64,000 nt of DNA from Virgibacillus sp. NKC19-16 (lineage in GTDB: Bacteria > Bacillota > Bacilli > Bacillales > Amphibacillaceae): positions 1,856,001 to 1,920,000 of the forward strand of contig NZ_CP074373.1 in assembly GCF_021560035.1 (NCBI RefSeq). The letters are read 5' to 3'. Under the pieces are notes generated by a model. The model was not told where the DNA came from and did not search any database. It saw nothing but the letters and a program-made list of their open reading frames with translations. Numbering within the stretch: position 1 is the first letter of the stretch; each line of letters begins with the position of its first letter. This document shows positions 9,936 through 18,559 of the stretch, in pieces. Both the position numbers and the translations under genes were made by a program.

Positions 9936-10114
9936 TGATATTCATAATCCTCGTTTGGGTCAAATTGCGTAGGATCTAAAAAATTTAGGAAATTGGTCTA
10001 CACCATAATACTATACTATATCATGATAAACCAACACTTGACCATCACAGCAAATTCCAGCTCCCTTAACCATTTCGCTGAGGGCAACATGCGGTAATCA
10101 TCGTTATCGTATCA

Positions 10115-11146
10115 TTACTTACATTTATTTGTTTCAGATCCAGTCTGCTTAACATCATTTTCTCCGTCCCTAAACCATTCTATTTCTCCGGAATACAGTT
10201 TTTTCGTTTCACCACCGCTTGTTTTTACAATCAGTGCCCCGTCCTCAGCAATTCCTGAGAACGTGCCGCCCCATTGTTCTCTTAATGTTTTAATGGAAAT
10301 ATACTCCCCCATTCTGAAACCGTAATTTTCCCATTTTCGCTTCACCTCTGAAAACCCTTTTTCGATAAACGTATCATAGGCATCTTCAAACGTTAGTAAA
10401 ATATCTTGGATAAGTTCTTTAATCGACCAGTTCTTATTTGTTTCGATTTGTAAGGATGTTGCTATTGTTTGAAGGCCTTCTGGCAATTCGTCGATCTGTT
10501 GGTTTACATTCATCCCGATCCCAATTACAATATATTGGATTTGATCTTGTTCTGCATGCATTTCTGTTAAAATGCCTACAGCCTTTTTATTATTTATTAG
10601 AATATCATTCGGCCATTTGATTGATGACTGTGTAAATGCATGTTTATATAGGACATCTGCCATTACAGTTGCAGTTAATAATGTTAATTGTGGTGCAAGA
10701 TATGGTAATATAGCAGGTCTCAGAATAATGCTTAACCAAATCCCTTTGTTTTTTGCCGAGTGCCACTCTCGTTCCATCCTGCCTCTGCCTTTAGTCTGTT
10801 GATCCGCAATAATGACTGTACCATGTTTAGCACCGTCACTTGCAGCTTGATGGGCAATAATCTGCGTAGAAGGTGTTGTCTCCTTATGGATAATTGTCTT
10901 ACCAGCCCATCTTGTGTTTAACCCCCACTGAATGGTGTTCTCACTTAATTTATCAGGAAAACCCGTAATCCGGTACCCTTTTTTTGATTTCCCTTCAACG
11001 ACGTATCCGTCCTTTTCGAGTTCTTTCATATGTTTCCAGATCGCATTACGTGATATGTTTAATCTCTCAGATAGAAGCTGACCGGAAATATAGTGATCCT
11101 GATTAGCAGCTAAGAGTTTGATTAGTTTATTTCGGGTGGATTCCAT
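10115..11146 (-). CDS. birA: Bifunctional biotin ligase / biotin operon repressor
   Basis: Activates biotin as biotinyl-AMP, attaches it to the acetyl-CoA carboxylase carrier protein, and represses biotin genes. An N-terminal winged helix-turn-helix (about 1-65; SRNAIWKHMKELEKDGYVV) is followed by the ligase domain with the biotinyl-AMP loop GRGRMEREWHS and the active-site KWPNDI. A C-terminal SH3-like domain follows. The frame can be extended to a GTG at 11155, but that codon overlaps the Shine-Dalgarno; the ATG at 11146 has AAAGGAG 8 bases upstream and was chosen (343 residues). It overlaps the end of cca by 25 bases, so the two are coupled. Confidence 0.95.
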   Translation of the reverse strand: MESTRNKLIKLLAANQDHYISGQLLSERLNISRNAIWKHMKELEKDGYVVEGKSKKGYRITGFPDKLSENTIQWGLNTRWAGKTIIHKETTPSTQIIAHQAASDGAKHGTVIIADQQTKGRGRMEREWHSAKNKGIWLSIILRPAILPYLAPQLTLLTATVMADVLYKHAFTQSSIKWPNDILINNKKAVGILTEMHAEQDQIQYIVIGIGMNVNQQIDELPEGLQTIATSLQIETNKNWSIKELIQDILLTFEDAYDTFIEKGFSEVKRKWENYGFRMGEYISIKTLREQWGGTFSGIAEDGALIVKTSGGETKKLYSGEIEWFRDGENDVKQTGSETNKCK

Positions 11147-12324
11147 TTTACCCACTCCTTTAAGTCAAGTTCAGTATTTTTAAGTCCGCCTGTCACAACT
11201 TCTTGTTCTAGTCTGTTAAGTATTTTCTGCAGCCAGGGGCCCCTTTTTGCATGTGGGAATAATCCAATTAGATCATCCCCTTTTATTGCTAAATCTTTTT
11301 TTGATTTAATCGGAAGGCTTTCTTCGGTCTCTACTAATTCCTGATATGAAACGGTTTTAGAAGGATAAACGATATTACTTAATCTTGTAAAACCCTTATA
11401 GAAATCAGAAGATAGCTGATAGACCAACCATTGATCCAATCCATTGTTTTTGAAATAGTAAAGAGCCTCAACCAACTGATTTGCTTCGTGCTTTGTTCTA
11501 TTGGAACACTTCCATGCATTTATCCATCGTATAACACTTACCTTTGGCTCCGTAATATGAAATAGGGCGATCACTTCACCAAAGGAATATAGGGCGTCTA
11601 ATCGCTTGGGAAGTAAATGGATGATATAAGGGTATTCTATCATAATTGGCAAATGTTTATATATATCTGTAGCTTTTAAATACGACAGGCCATTATGGAC
11701 ATAATCGCCGGCAAACAGTTTCGTAAACTCATTTGCTATCCGTTCTATGGCAAGACCTTCAATATTCTGTTTGACTTTTTTCATGTTATCTACTGTTTGG
11801 TGGTCGATGGTAAAGCCTAATTGACTGGAAAATCTTATTGCGCGAATAATACGTAATGGATCCTCTGTAAATCGTTCGTATCCATCTCCTACCGTACGGA
11901 TAATTTTATTCTGCAAATCTTCCTTTCCGCTAAATAAGTCGATGATTTTTCCATTTTTATCCATTGCCAATGCATTTATTGTAAAGTCTCTTCGCTCTAG
12001 ATCCTTATCAATTTTATCAATAAATGTTACGGCATCCGGATGACGTTTATCTGTATAAGTACCGTCTATCCTAAATGTAGTTACTTCAAAGGATTGATGC
12101 TGATGGCGTACAATAACGGTTCCGTGCTTAATACCAACCGGAATAACCTTATCAAAAATCTGTTGAACTAACCCAGGTTGTGCGGATGTTGCTATATCAA
12201 TGTCTCCGATGGGGCGCTTTAACAGAAAATCTCGAACACAACCGCCAACAAAAAAAGCCTGGTGATTATATTCTTCTATTCTGTCTAAAACAGGTTTGGC
12301 TAATTGAAAAGGCTCCATAAGCAT
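11122..12324 (-). CDS. cca: CCA-adding tRNA nucleotidyltransferase
   Basis: Builds or repairs the 3' CCA of tRNAs. The class II enzyme head GGCVRDFLLKRPIGDIDIATSA carries the GG phosphate loop and the DxD metal site; the RRDFTINALA and EDPLRIIRAIRF motifs follow. The open frame continues to 12408, but that part lies in the inserted repeat (12347-12591) and matches nothing in the family. An ATG at 12324 with GGTG 6 bases upstream gives 400 residues, close to the 397 of B. subtilis. It lies in the bshA-cca-birA run, which the repeat element now interrupts 23 bases upstream of this start. Confidence 0.92.
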   Translation of the reverse strand: MLMEPFQLAKPVLDRIEEYNHQAFFVGGCVRDFLLKRPIGDIDIATSAQPGLVQQIFDKVIPVGIKHGTVIVRHQHQSFEVTTFRIDGTYTDKRHPDAVTFIDKIDKDLERRDFTINALAMDKNGKIIDLFSGKEDLQNKIIRTVGDGYERFTEDPLRIIRAIRFSSQLGFTIDHQTVDNMKKVKQNIEGLAIERIANEFTKLFAGDYVHNGLSYLKATDIYKHLPIMIEYPYIIHLLPKRLDALYSFGEVIALFHITEPKVSVIRWINAWKCSNRTKHEANQLVEALYYFKNNGLDQWLVYQLSSDFYKGFTRLSNIVYPSKTVSYQELVETEESLPIKSKKDLAIKGDDLIGLFPHAKRGPWLQKILNRLEQEVVTGGLKNTELDLKEWVKWNPPEIN

Positions 12325-12346
12325 TGTTATCACCATTTTCCATTTT

Positions 12347-12591
12347 GGCTGTTTTCTAAAAAAGTGTTGCTTTTGATACAAAAGATATAAAAGACGACGC
12401 AGTGACAATTCTTTTGCAAATGTTGGTTGAGAGTAGGGATTTGCTCCGGGTTACTGCCGCTAAATTGCATTAGTAATTAGTATCTAAAACATCGAACCAC
12501 CTCACCCGAACGGCGATTATAGTAATAATAATTATGTCGTCTTTTAATCAACTACGAAGATTTAAAAGCAACAATACTTACGAAAAGAGCT
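12347..12591. mobile_element. Short inserted element with imperfect terminal inverted repeats, copy A
   Basis: The left end GGCTGTTTTCTAAAA...GTTGCTTTT and the right end ...AAAAGCAACAATACTTACG-AAAAGAGC are imperfect inverted repeats of about 50 bases. Both ends closely match copy B at 33505-33954 in the same orientation. The interior (about 150 bases) is short and differs from copy B. It encodes no protein, so it resembles a non-autonomous MITE-like element. It ends immediately before the bshA stop codon and begins 23 bases before cca, filling the gap within what is otherwise an operon. Target duplication is not clear. Element class is inference. Confidence 0.7.
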
Positions 12592-12592
12592 T

Positions 12593-13723
12593 CTATTTTT
12601 GATTTGTTAATATCTTATCATATAAGTTTGAATACTGTTTAACTATTTTTTCAGAGTGAAAGTTATTTCTGGCATGATGTAATGCATTTTTGGAAAATTG
12701 TTCTAATAAATCTTGATCGCTTAATAACTGAACAGCGTGATCAGCAGCACTTTCTAAATCCCCTAGTTCAATAATATATCCTGTTTCATTGTGTCTGATT
12801 ACTTCCGGGATACCCCCAACATTGGTTCCTATACACGGAACTTCACAACTCATTGCCTCCAGCAGGACCAGTCCGAAGCTTTCCTTATCGGATAACAATA
12901 ATTTTAAATCAGATATCGATAGTAAATCACTAATATTCTTTTGTTTTCCTAGAAACAAAACACTATCCGTAAGCCCCAGTTTATGAACCAGTTCATTAGC
13001 GTCTGCATATTCGGGACCGTCACCAACTAAAATTAATTTGCTTTTTATTTTCTTCCTGATTTTATAAAAGGTACGGATCACATCATCTGTACGTTTAACT
13101 TTACGAAAATTGGATATATGGATTATTACTTTTTCATCTGATTGAATGCCATATTGCTGTTTGATGAAAGATAAATCTTTTTTGAAATACTCCTGTTCAT
13201 TGACAAAATTATAAATGACGTTTATTTCTTTATTAACTTCGAGCATATCTGTGGTTTGGTTCACCAGGCTATTGGAAACAGCAGTAACAGCATCAGAACT
13301 TTCTATCCCATATTTAATCATTTTTTTAAACGTATGGTCTATTCCCAGTACTGTAATATCCGTTCCATGTAGTGTAGTAACAATTTTCACATCATGTTCT
13401 GCAATATCTCTGGCTAATAAAGCACAAATAGCATGCGGCATAGCGTAGTGTACGTGAAGTATATCCAGCTTCTCCTGATCGATCACTTCTGCCATTTTAG
13501 TTGCAAGTGCAAGATCATATGGCGGATATTGAAAAACCGGGTAGTGATTCAGTTCTACTTCGTGAAAATATATTTTTGGATAAACGTGATTTAAGCGAAA
13601 AGGTAAACCGGATGTAATAAAATGTATTTCATTTCCTTGTTCTGCAAGAAGCTTTCCTAATTCAGTGGCAATAATACCTGAACCACCAACAGTAGGATAG
13701 CATGTAATACCAATTTTCTTCAT
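12593..13723 (-). CDS. bshA: N-acetyl-alpha-D-glucosaminyl L-malate synthase (bacillithiol step 1)
   Basis: GT4 glycosyltransferase that joins UDP-GlcNAc and L-malate, the first step of bacillithiol synthesis. The N terminus [16 protein letters not shown] is family-typical and the nucleotide-sugar motif [16 protein letters not shown] is near the C terminus. The open frame extends 42 codons further upstream, but the ATG at 13723 with AAGGAA gives 376 residues, the normal size. mgsA and bshB1, which separate dapB and bshA in B. subtilis, are absent, so the GlcNAc-malate deacetylase must be encoded elsewhere. The stop codon abuts repeat copy A. Confidence 0.95.
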   Translation of the reverse strand: MKKIGITCYPTVGGSGIIATELGKLLAEQGNEIHFITSGLPFRLNHVYPKIYFHEVELNHYPVFQYPPYDLALATKMAEVIDQEKLDILHVHYAMPHAICALLARDIAEHDVKIVTTLHGTDITVLGIDHTFKKMIKYGIESSDAVTAVSNSLVNQTTDMLEVNKEINVIYNFVNEQEYFKKDLSFIKQQYGIQSDEKVIIHISNFRKVKRTDDVIRTFYKIRKKIKSKLILVGDGPEYADANELVHKLGLTDSVLFLGKQKNISDLLSISDLKLLLSDKESFGLVLLEAMSCEVPCIGTNVGGIPEVIRHNETGYIIELGDLESAADHAVQLLSDQDLLEQFSKNALHHARNNFHSEKIVKQYSNLYDKILTNQK

Positions 13724-13782
13724 TTGAATGTTTCCTTTTTCCTTTTGACATAAGTAACTTTTTAATAGTACGTGTTCAAAAC

Positions 13783-13807
13783 AACCCGGCATCATTTTTA
13801 CCGGGCT
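13783..13807 (-). terminator. Possible terminator between dapB and bshA
   Basis: On the minus strand a short GC stem (CCCGG/CCGGG, 11-base loop) is followed by TTGTTTTG. The stem is only 5 perfect pairs, so this is a weak candidate. Confidence 0.4.
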
Positions 13808-13820
13808 CCTAAACATACCC

Positions 13821-14600
13821 TTATAAAATATTTTCCAATCCGTATACAAGCTCTTGTAAATTCATAACTTCGTCAATCGCCAGCTTGATACCCTCCATAA
13901 ATGAATCTCGATTATAAGAATCATGTTTAATGGATAATGTTTGTCCTGCCCCGCCAAATAACACTTCCTGGTGGGCGACAAGTCCTGGAAGCCGTATACT
14001 ATGAATTCTCATTCCATCAAATTCCGCACCTCTAGCTCCTGTCAAGGTTTCTTTTTCATTTGGATGACCCTGGTTTTTAAAACCTCGTGTCTCTTTCATA
14101 AGTTCTGCTGTTTTTATAGATGAACCTGAAGGAGCATCTAATTTTTTATCATGATGTTTTTCTACAATATCAACATCCGGGAAATACTTGGCAGCCATTT
14201 TGGAAAACTGCATCATTAACACTGCCCCAATCGCAAAATTTGGCGCAATGATACAGCCCAGTTTCTTTTCCCATGACAGTGTAGAAAGTTCACTTAATTG
14301 TTCGTCCGTAAATCCTGTCGTACCGATTACAGGACGTATATTTTGTTCCAATGCAGCCTTGGTATGTTCATATCCCACATCAGGGACAGTGAGATCGACA
14401 AAAATATCAGCATCTATGTTTGTAAAACATTCTTCTGCATCTTCAAAAATAGGCACATCCGGTAAATTTTCTGTGTAGTTCCCATTATGTTTACGATCTA
14501 TACAACCAACTAACTGAAAATTATCTTCGCTATTGATCATTTGAATTGCTTCAGAACCCATTTTTCCCCTTGGCCCTGCTACGATTATTCTTATATTCAT
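13821..14600 (-). CDS. dapB: 4-hydroxy-tetrahydrodipicolinate reductase
   Basis: NAD(P)H-dependent enzyme of the diaminopimelate/lysine pathway, needed for peptidoglycan and, via dipicolinate precursors, for spores. The 259-residue product has the nucleotide loop GPRGKMG at 9-15, the catalytic pair HH at 149-150 with Lys at 153, and the substrate loop DAPSGS (155-160). It follows the mazG-like gene, as in B. subtilis. Complete length for the family. Confidence 0.96.
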   Translation of the reverse strand: MNIRIIVAGPRGKMGSEAIQMINSEDNFQLVGCIDRKHNGNYTENLPDVPIFEDAEECFTNIDADIFVDLTVPDVGYEHTKAALEQNIRPVIGTTGFTDEQLSELSTLSWEKKLGCIIAPNFAIGAVLMMQFSKMAAKYFPDVDIVEKHHDKKLDAPSGSSIKTAELMKETRGFKNQGHPNEKETLTGARGAEFDGMRIHSIRLPGLVAHQEVLFGGAGQTLSIKHDSYNRDSFMEGIKLAIDEVMNLQELVYGLENIL

Positions 14601-14642
14601 TGCTGTATGCCTCCTAGTGTGTTTTCAACATTTACTGAACTT

Positions 14643-14975
14643 TTAACCTTTAAATGTCCAACGGTCTTTATCTCGTGTTTCTATTTTGTTTATAGCTATA
14701 TCAAAGGCTTCGGACATATCAATATCGAGTGAATTAGCGAAACAGGAGAGCACGAATAGGATGTCTCCAAGTTCTTCTTCAACTGTTTTTTCTTTTTCCT
14801 CTGCTTTTTTTGGTTTTTCCCCATGATAATGATTTACTTCACGTGCGAGTTCCCCAACTTCTTCTGATAGTCTTGCCATTAAGCTAAGTGGAGAGAAATA
14901 ACCTTCTTTGTATTGTGAAATATAGTCATCTACTCGTTTTTGAATTTGATTTGTGTTATATATAGGTGTATTAAT
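14643..14975 (-). CDS. MazG-like nucleotide pyrophosphohydrolase with an apparent ATT start
   Basis: Ortholog by position of the B. subtilis mazG-like gene ypjD upstream of dapB; the family hydrolyses NTPs. Metal-site motifs EEVGELAREV and EEELGDILFVL are intact. The first ATG (14879) would give only 78 residues and lose the conserved QKRVDDYISQYKEGYFSPLSL segment, which is encoded in frame upstream of it. No ATG, GTG or TTG exists between that ATG and the upstream in-frame TAA. An ATT at 14975-14973 has AAAAGGAG 9 bases upstream and gives 110 residues, against about 111 in B. subtilis. I therefore infer an ATT initiation codon; a sequencing error is the alternative. Confidence 0.75.
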   Translation of the reverse strand: MNTPIYNTNQIQKRVDDYISQYKEGYFSPLSLMARLSEEVGELAREVNHYHGEKPKKAEEKEKTVEEELGDILFVLSCFANSLDIDMSEAFDIAINKIETRDKDRWTFKG

Positions 14976-15109
14976 TGGTAAGGACTCCTTTTATTTATAT
15001 TCATCTACGTTTATGTTAGCTAATAGGGTCTATTTTGACAAATTATTTATTTTTAAACAAGAAAAAATAAATATAGTATATTAATAAAATGGAAAAGGAG
15101 GGTACATAA

Positions 15110-15982
15110 ATGCTATTTGGTTTAAAAATTAAAAATATATTCTTCATCCTTATAGGTTCAGCTATTTTCTCTTTTGGTATTGTTCATTTCAATATGCAAA
15201 ATAATCTTGGTGAAGGCGGATTCACCGGAATTACGCTACTATTTTATTTCTTATGGGGGTGGGATCCTGCTATAAGCAATATCGTATTAAATATACCTGT
15301 GTTTTTTGTTGGGTGGAAATATCTTAGTCGGAATACATTCATTTACACTATAATAGGAACATTTGCTGTATCGCTATTTTTAAGTGTATTTCAAATTAAC
15401 CCGCTTCCTACCTATTTGCAATCTGACATGACATTAGCAGCTCTTTTTGCAGGTGTGTTTATAGGTGTAGGCCTCGGAATAATTTTTCGATACGGGGGTA
15501 CAACTGGCGGTGTTGATATAATAGCAAGACTCGTTAATACATACATTGGCTGGAGTATAGGAAGGACGATGTTTTTATTTGATTTTGTTGTCATAACAAC
15601 TTCCGTATTTACCAGTCTGGAATTAATTGAAGGGATGTATACGCTCGTAGCTGTTTACATCGGAGCTAGAGTTATCGATTTTATTCAAGAAGGAGCATAT
15701 TCAGCTAGAGGAGCAACAATTATTTCAAGCTATAGTAATCAAATAGCTAAACAAATTTTACAGGATATGGATCGCGGAGTAACGGTACTTGACGGTAGGG
15801 GAAGTTTTTCTGAGGAAAAACGGGATGTTCTTTATTGTGTAGTAGCACGTAATGAAATCGTCCGTTTGAAAAATATCATTAATGGAATTGATCCACATGC
15901 TTTTGTGGCTGTAAGCACGGTGCATGATGTTATTGGTGAAGGGTTTACATTGGATGAGAATAAAAATCCGATTAATGATTAA
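15110..15982 (+). CDS. ypjC: YitT-family membrane protein (DUF161 plus DUF2179), YpjC-like
   Basis: Membrane protein of unknown function. The 290-residue product has about five to six hydrophobic segments in the first 200 residues with the family sequence GTTGGVDIIARL, then a soluble C-terminal DUF2179 domain (VTVLDGRGSFSEEKRDVLYCVVARNE). AAAGGAGGG lies 7 bases before the ATG. It is divergent from the mazG-like gene and convergent with the metallopeptidase gene. A TTGACA hexamer at 15035-15040 is suggestive, but no correctly spaced -10 follows, so the promoter is unassigned. Confidence 0.85.
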   Translation: MLFGLKIKNIFFILIGSAIFSFGIVHFNMQNNLGEGGFTGITLLFYFLWGWDPAISNIVLNIPVFFVGWKYLSRNTFIYTIIGTFAVSLFLSVFQINPLPTYLQSDMTLAALFAGVFIGVGLGIIFRYGGTTGGVDIIARLVNTYIGWSIGRTMFLFDFVVITTSVFTSLELIEGMYTLVAVYIGARVIDFIQEGAYSARGATIISSYSNQIAKQILQDMDRGVTVLDGRGSFSEEKRDVLYCVVARNEIVRLKNIINGIDPHAFVAVSTVHDVIGEGFTLDENKNPIND

Positions 15983-15986
15983 ATAA

Positions 15987-16020
15987 TAAAAAGGATGGCA
16001 AATTACTACCATCCTTTTTA
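15987..16020. terminator. Bidirectional terminator between convergent genes
   Basis: A perfect 12-base stem (15987-15998 and 16009-16020) with A-run/T-run ends and a 10-base loop lies between the stop codons of the YitT gene and the minus-strand metallopeptidase gene. Confidence 0.9.
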
Positions 16021-16023
16021 TTG

Positions 16024-16710
16024 CTATTCATTCGAAGCAAGATACATCATGATAAATCTAACTAATTCTAAAACAGCTACCAATGCAGCGGCTACATAGG
16101 TTAATGCAGCGGCATTAAGCACTTTCTTCGTTGGCCGCTCTTCATTATTTCGTATAACACCAGTTGATACTAATTGCCCCATTGCACGATTGGAAGCATC
16201 AAATTCAACAGGTAATGTGACTAATTGAAATAGTACAGCCGCTGACATGAAGATAATTCCTAGTAGGAATAAGTTTCCCATACTGAAAAGGATACCAGCA
16301 ATGATGAAAAAGAAAGAAATGTTCGATCCAAAGCTTGCTGCTGGTACAAGTGCACTTCTGAATTTCAGAAATGCGTACTCTTCTGCATCCTGGATTGCAT
16401 GTCCTACTTCGTGTGCTGCAATGGCTGAAGATGCCATTGACTGCCCGTGGAAATTACCGCTGGAGAGCCTGACCACTTTTTTTCTGGGATCATAATGATC
16501 GGTAAGTGTTCCTTTCGTTTCTTCCACATTTACATCATATATTCCATTGTCATTCAGAATTTTGCGCGCAACCTCTTCCCCGGTCATCAAGGAGGATGTT
16601 GCTTTTTTAGAATACTTTTTGTACGTATTTTTCACTTTTGATTGGGCCCATAGTGGGATAGCCATCAATAGGACAATATAAATAATATAGCCGCCTAGAC
16701 CTCCAAACAT
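16024..16710 (-). CDS. Membrane zinc metallopeptidase, YugP family
   Basis: Predicted integral-membrane neutral zinc metallopeptidase. The 228-residue product has an N-terminal membrane segment (about 5-22), the zinc motif HEVGH at 100-104, and further hydrophobic segments (about 125-165 and 200-225). Glu in LPVEFDAS probably supplies the third ligand. The frame runs to 16839, but GGAGG is 7 bases before the ATG at 16710, and the YugP family begins with this FGGLGGYII-like sequence. Substrate unknown. It sits next to the ypjB/ypjA genes, which is not its B. subtilis location as I recall it. Confidence 0.88.
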   Translation of the reverse strand: MFGGLGGYIIYIVLLMAIPLWAQSKVKNTYKKYSKKATSSLMTGEEVARKILNDNGIYDVNVEETKGTLTDHYDPRKKVVRLSSGNFHGQSMASSAIAAHEVGHAIQDAEEYAFLKFRSALVPAASFGSNISFFFIIAGILFSMGNLFLLGIIFMSAAVLFQLVTLPVEFDASNRAMGQLVSTGVIRNNEERPTKKVLNAAALTYVAAALVAVLELVRFIMMYLASNE

Positions 16711-16771
16711 CTGCATTCCTCCATAAATTTTAAATACTTTCTTAAGGTCAATTTTAGTCAAAAAAAGGCTC

Positions 16772-17041
16772 TCAGTCAACTGTTTTGTCTTCGTCTTTTT
16801 GTTTTTTCTTTTCACCTTTATATTTTCTGAAACTAACATAGGATAATGTAATCACGATACATCCTCCAATAATTCCGGCAATCCAATAAAAAGGTATTCC
16901 CTCAGCCTTATCGTCTGCAGATTTTTCTGTGGATTCCGGAACATGCGAACCTGCTTCAATAAACTCAGATTGGACATGTATCATAATCCCTATGGCCAGT
17001 ATGGTTAACAATAGGATATATGCTTTTTCTCTTTTTACCAT
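16772..17041 (-). CDS. Small protein with signal-like N terminus and C-terminal membrane anchor; possible shortened YpjB
   Basis: 89 residues: a hydrophobic N-terminal segment (about 7-23), a short polar stretch rich in Ser/Glu/Asp, a second membrane segment (about 50-70) and a Lys-rich tail. It occupies the position of ypjB, a sporulation-linked protein of over 250 residues in B. subtilis. The two ends look like a signal peptide and a membrane anchor with most of the ectodomain missing. Identification as a shortened YpjB rests mainly on position. The ATG at 17041 is preceded by GAGGTG with 6-base spacing, so it appears to be translated. Confidence 0.5.
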   Translation of the reverse strand: MVKREKAYILLLTILAIGIMIHVQSEFIEAGSHVPESTEKSADDKAEGIPFYWIAGIIGGCIVITLSYVSFRKYKGEKKKQKDEDKTVD

Positions 17042-17100
17042 AGAGATCACCTCACATACATCTTCTCCATTATTATATGTTGTGAGCTTATCTTATATAA

Positions 17101-17676
17101 CTACAGTTTCTTCTCAGGCTTCATTGTAAGCTGATATGCGATGAAAATGGATAAAATACTTAGCCAAAATGTAAAATAGCCAATTTCACTCATATATTGG
17201 GTTAATGAAGAATATATCGGCATCATTTCAAAAACATAGTCGATAATGTCATTATGTAATACCCAAACTGCAGCAACAGTGATATGTCTTAATTTAATTT
17301 TATAAAATGGAGCATAGAGTAATCCTTGAATAGCCATCGCACCATGTGAAGCCATAAGCATATAACCCTGCCAGCCCAAAGAGCCTTCTACAATCAGTGT
17401 CAGCAGGTTCATACCCACCCCCCATATTCCATATTTAAAGAGCGTAATCATAGCGAGCGCTTCAATATAAGGAACATTTTTCTTAAAGATAAAGAACAAG
17501 AGGAACACAGTAAAAAATAAACTTGCTGTTGGACTGTCCGGAACAAAGATAAGAAATTTATCCGGCGTGATGGACAACTGGCTTTCATACCATATAAAGC
17601 CATAAATCGAGCCGAACAAGTTAATGAAAAACAAACAAATTAAAAAGAACCGATCAAGCAATATGTATTTTATCAT
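17101..17676 (-). CDS. ypjA: DUF1405 membrane protein YpjA
   Basis: Integral membrane protein of unknown function with six or so hydrophobic segments. With the ATG at 17676 (AAGGGA upstream) it has 191 residues, matching YpjA. The longer frame to 17727 would run into the qcrC terminator and is rejected. It lies downstream of qcrABC, as in B. subtilis, but behind a good terminator. Confidence 0.85.
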   Translation of the reverse strand: MIKYILLDRFFLICLFFINLFGSIYGFIWYESQLSITPDKFLIFVPDSPTASLFFTVFLLFFIFKKNVPYIEALAMITLFKYGIWGVGMNLLTLIVEGSLGWQGYMLMASHGAMAIQGLLYAPFYKIKLRHITVAAVWVLHNDIIDYVFEMMPIYSSLTQYMSEIGYFTFWLSILSIFIAYQLTMKPEKKL

Positions 17677-17714
17677 TATAGAAATCCCTTCTCTGGTATA
17701 GTCTATATCATCAA

Positions 17715-17751
17715 AAAGCACCTTCACCAGTTGTTATGGCAAAGGTGCTTT
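17715..17751 (-). terminator. Terminator after qcrABC
   Basis: Ten-base perfect stem (17715-17724 with 17742-17751) followed on the minus strand by a run of T, 16 bases after the qcrC stop. Confidence 0.85.
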
Positions 17752-17766
17752 ATTTAAATATGTCAT

Positions 17767-18543
17767 CTATTCTGCCTGTTCATTTACAGACATGATAAAC
17801 TCGACCAGTTGATCCAGTTCTTCATCAGAACCACTGAATTGATCTGCAGGCATTTCTCCAATTCCATCTGTAGCAATTGTTGCAATTTCTTCAGCTGAAT
17901 ACTCCGTTCCAACTAAGCTTGGTCCGGATGCTCCACCTGATAAATCTTCCCCGTGACACGTCATACAGCTATTCTCATATATTGCGTAACCAGGGTCTTC
18001 TTGATCAATTTCAACGTCAGATGTAGGCACAGGCTTATTATTCTCAGCTTTAGCTTCCCAGTCTACTACTGATGATGCTGACCATGTTAAGAATATGACG
18101 GACGCTAAAGCAATAAGCATCATACCAACAGCTACTGGCCGTTTATTTGGTCTGCGCCCAGGGCCCTTGTCTAAAAATGGCGCAAGGAAAAGTGCCCCAA
18201 ATGCAATACCTGGAAGAACCAATATACCCATAATCGTCCAAGGCCCACTTGCAAATTCATATTTCAACAATTCATATAAGAATAGGAAATACCAATCTGG
18301 TAAGGGTGTATAGGCTGCATCAGTTGGGTCCGCTACACCTTCCAAAGGCGCTGGATGAGCTAATGTTAAGCACAGGAAGCCAATAAGGAACACAGAACCT
18401 ACCAACCATTCTTTTAATAAAAAGTTGGGCCAAAAAGCTTCCGTTCTTCCGGGATATTCAGAATAATCTTTCGGTATATGTGGGTTGCTTTCGGCAGAGA
18501 TTCTCGAATCTCCGACAAACTTCATTCCTTTCCCCTTTTTCAC
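17767..18543 (-). CDS. qcrC: Menaquinol:cytochrome c reductase, cytochrome b/c fusion subunit
   Basis: Subunit of the bc complex. It combines the subunit IV-like C-terminal part of cytochrome b (three membrane segments, PLPDWYFLFLYELLKY quinol-site region) with an extracytoplasmic cytochrome c domain; the haem c motif CMTCH is at 193-197 in the chosen numbering. The open frame begins at 18576, but AAGGAGGGG lies 8 bases before a GTG at 18543 and the family begins near GKGMKFVGDSR, giving 258 residues. It follows qcrB by 16 bases. Haem attachment depends on the ResB/ResC system at 56.8-59.7 kb. Confidence 0.96.
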   Translation of the reverse strand: MKKGKGMKFVGDSRISAESNPHIPKDYSEYPGRTEAFWPNFLLKEWLVGSVFLIGFLCLTLAHPAPLEGVADPTDAAYTPLPDWYFLFLYELLKYEFASGPWTIMGILVLPGIAFGALFLAPFLDKGPGRRPNKRPVAVGMMLIALASVIFLTWSASSVVDWEAKAENNKPVPTSDVEIDQEDPGYAIYENSCMTCHGEDLSGGASGPSLVGTEYSAEEIATIATDGIGEMPADQFSGSDEELDQLVEFIMSVNEQAE

Positions 18544-18559
18544 AACTTTCCCCTCCTTT

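Noticed and set aside
12325-12408. N-terminal 28-codon extension of the cca open frame
   Set aside because: It lies mostly inside repeat copy A, has no family similarity, and the ATG at 12324 gives the normal protein length.
15412-15594. 60-codon minus-strand frame inside the YitT-family gene
   Set aside because: Shadow of a well-supported plus-strand gene.
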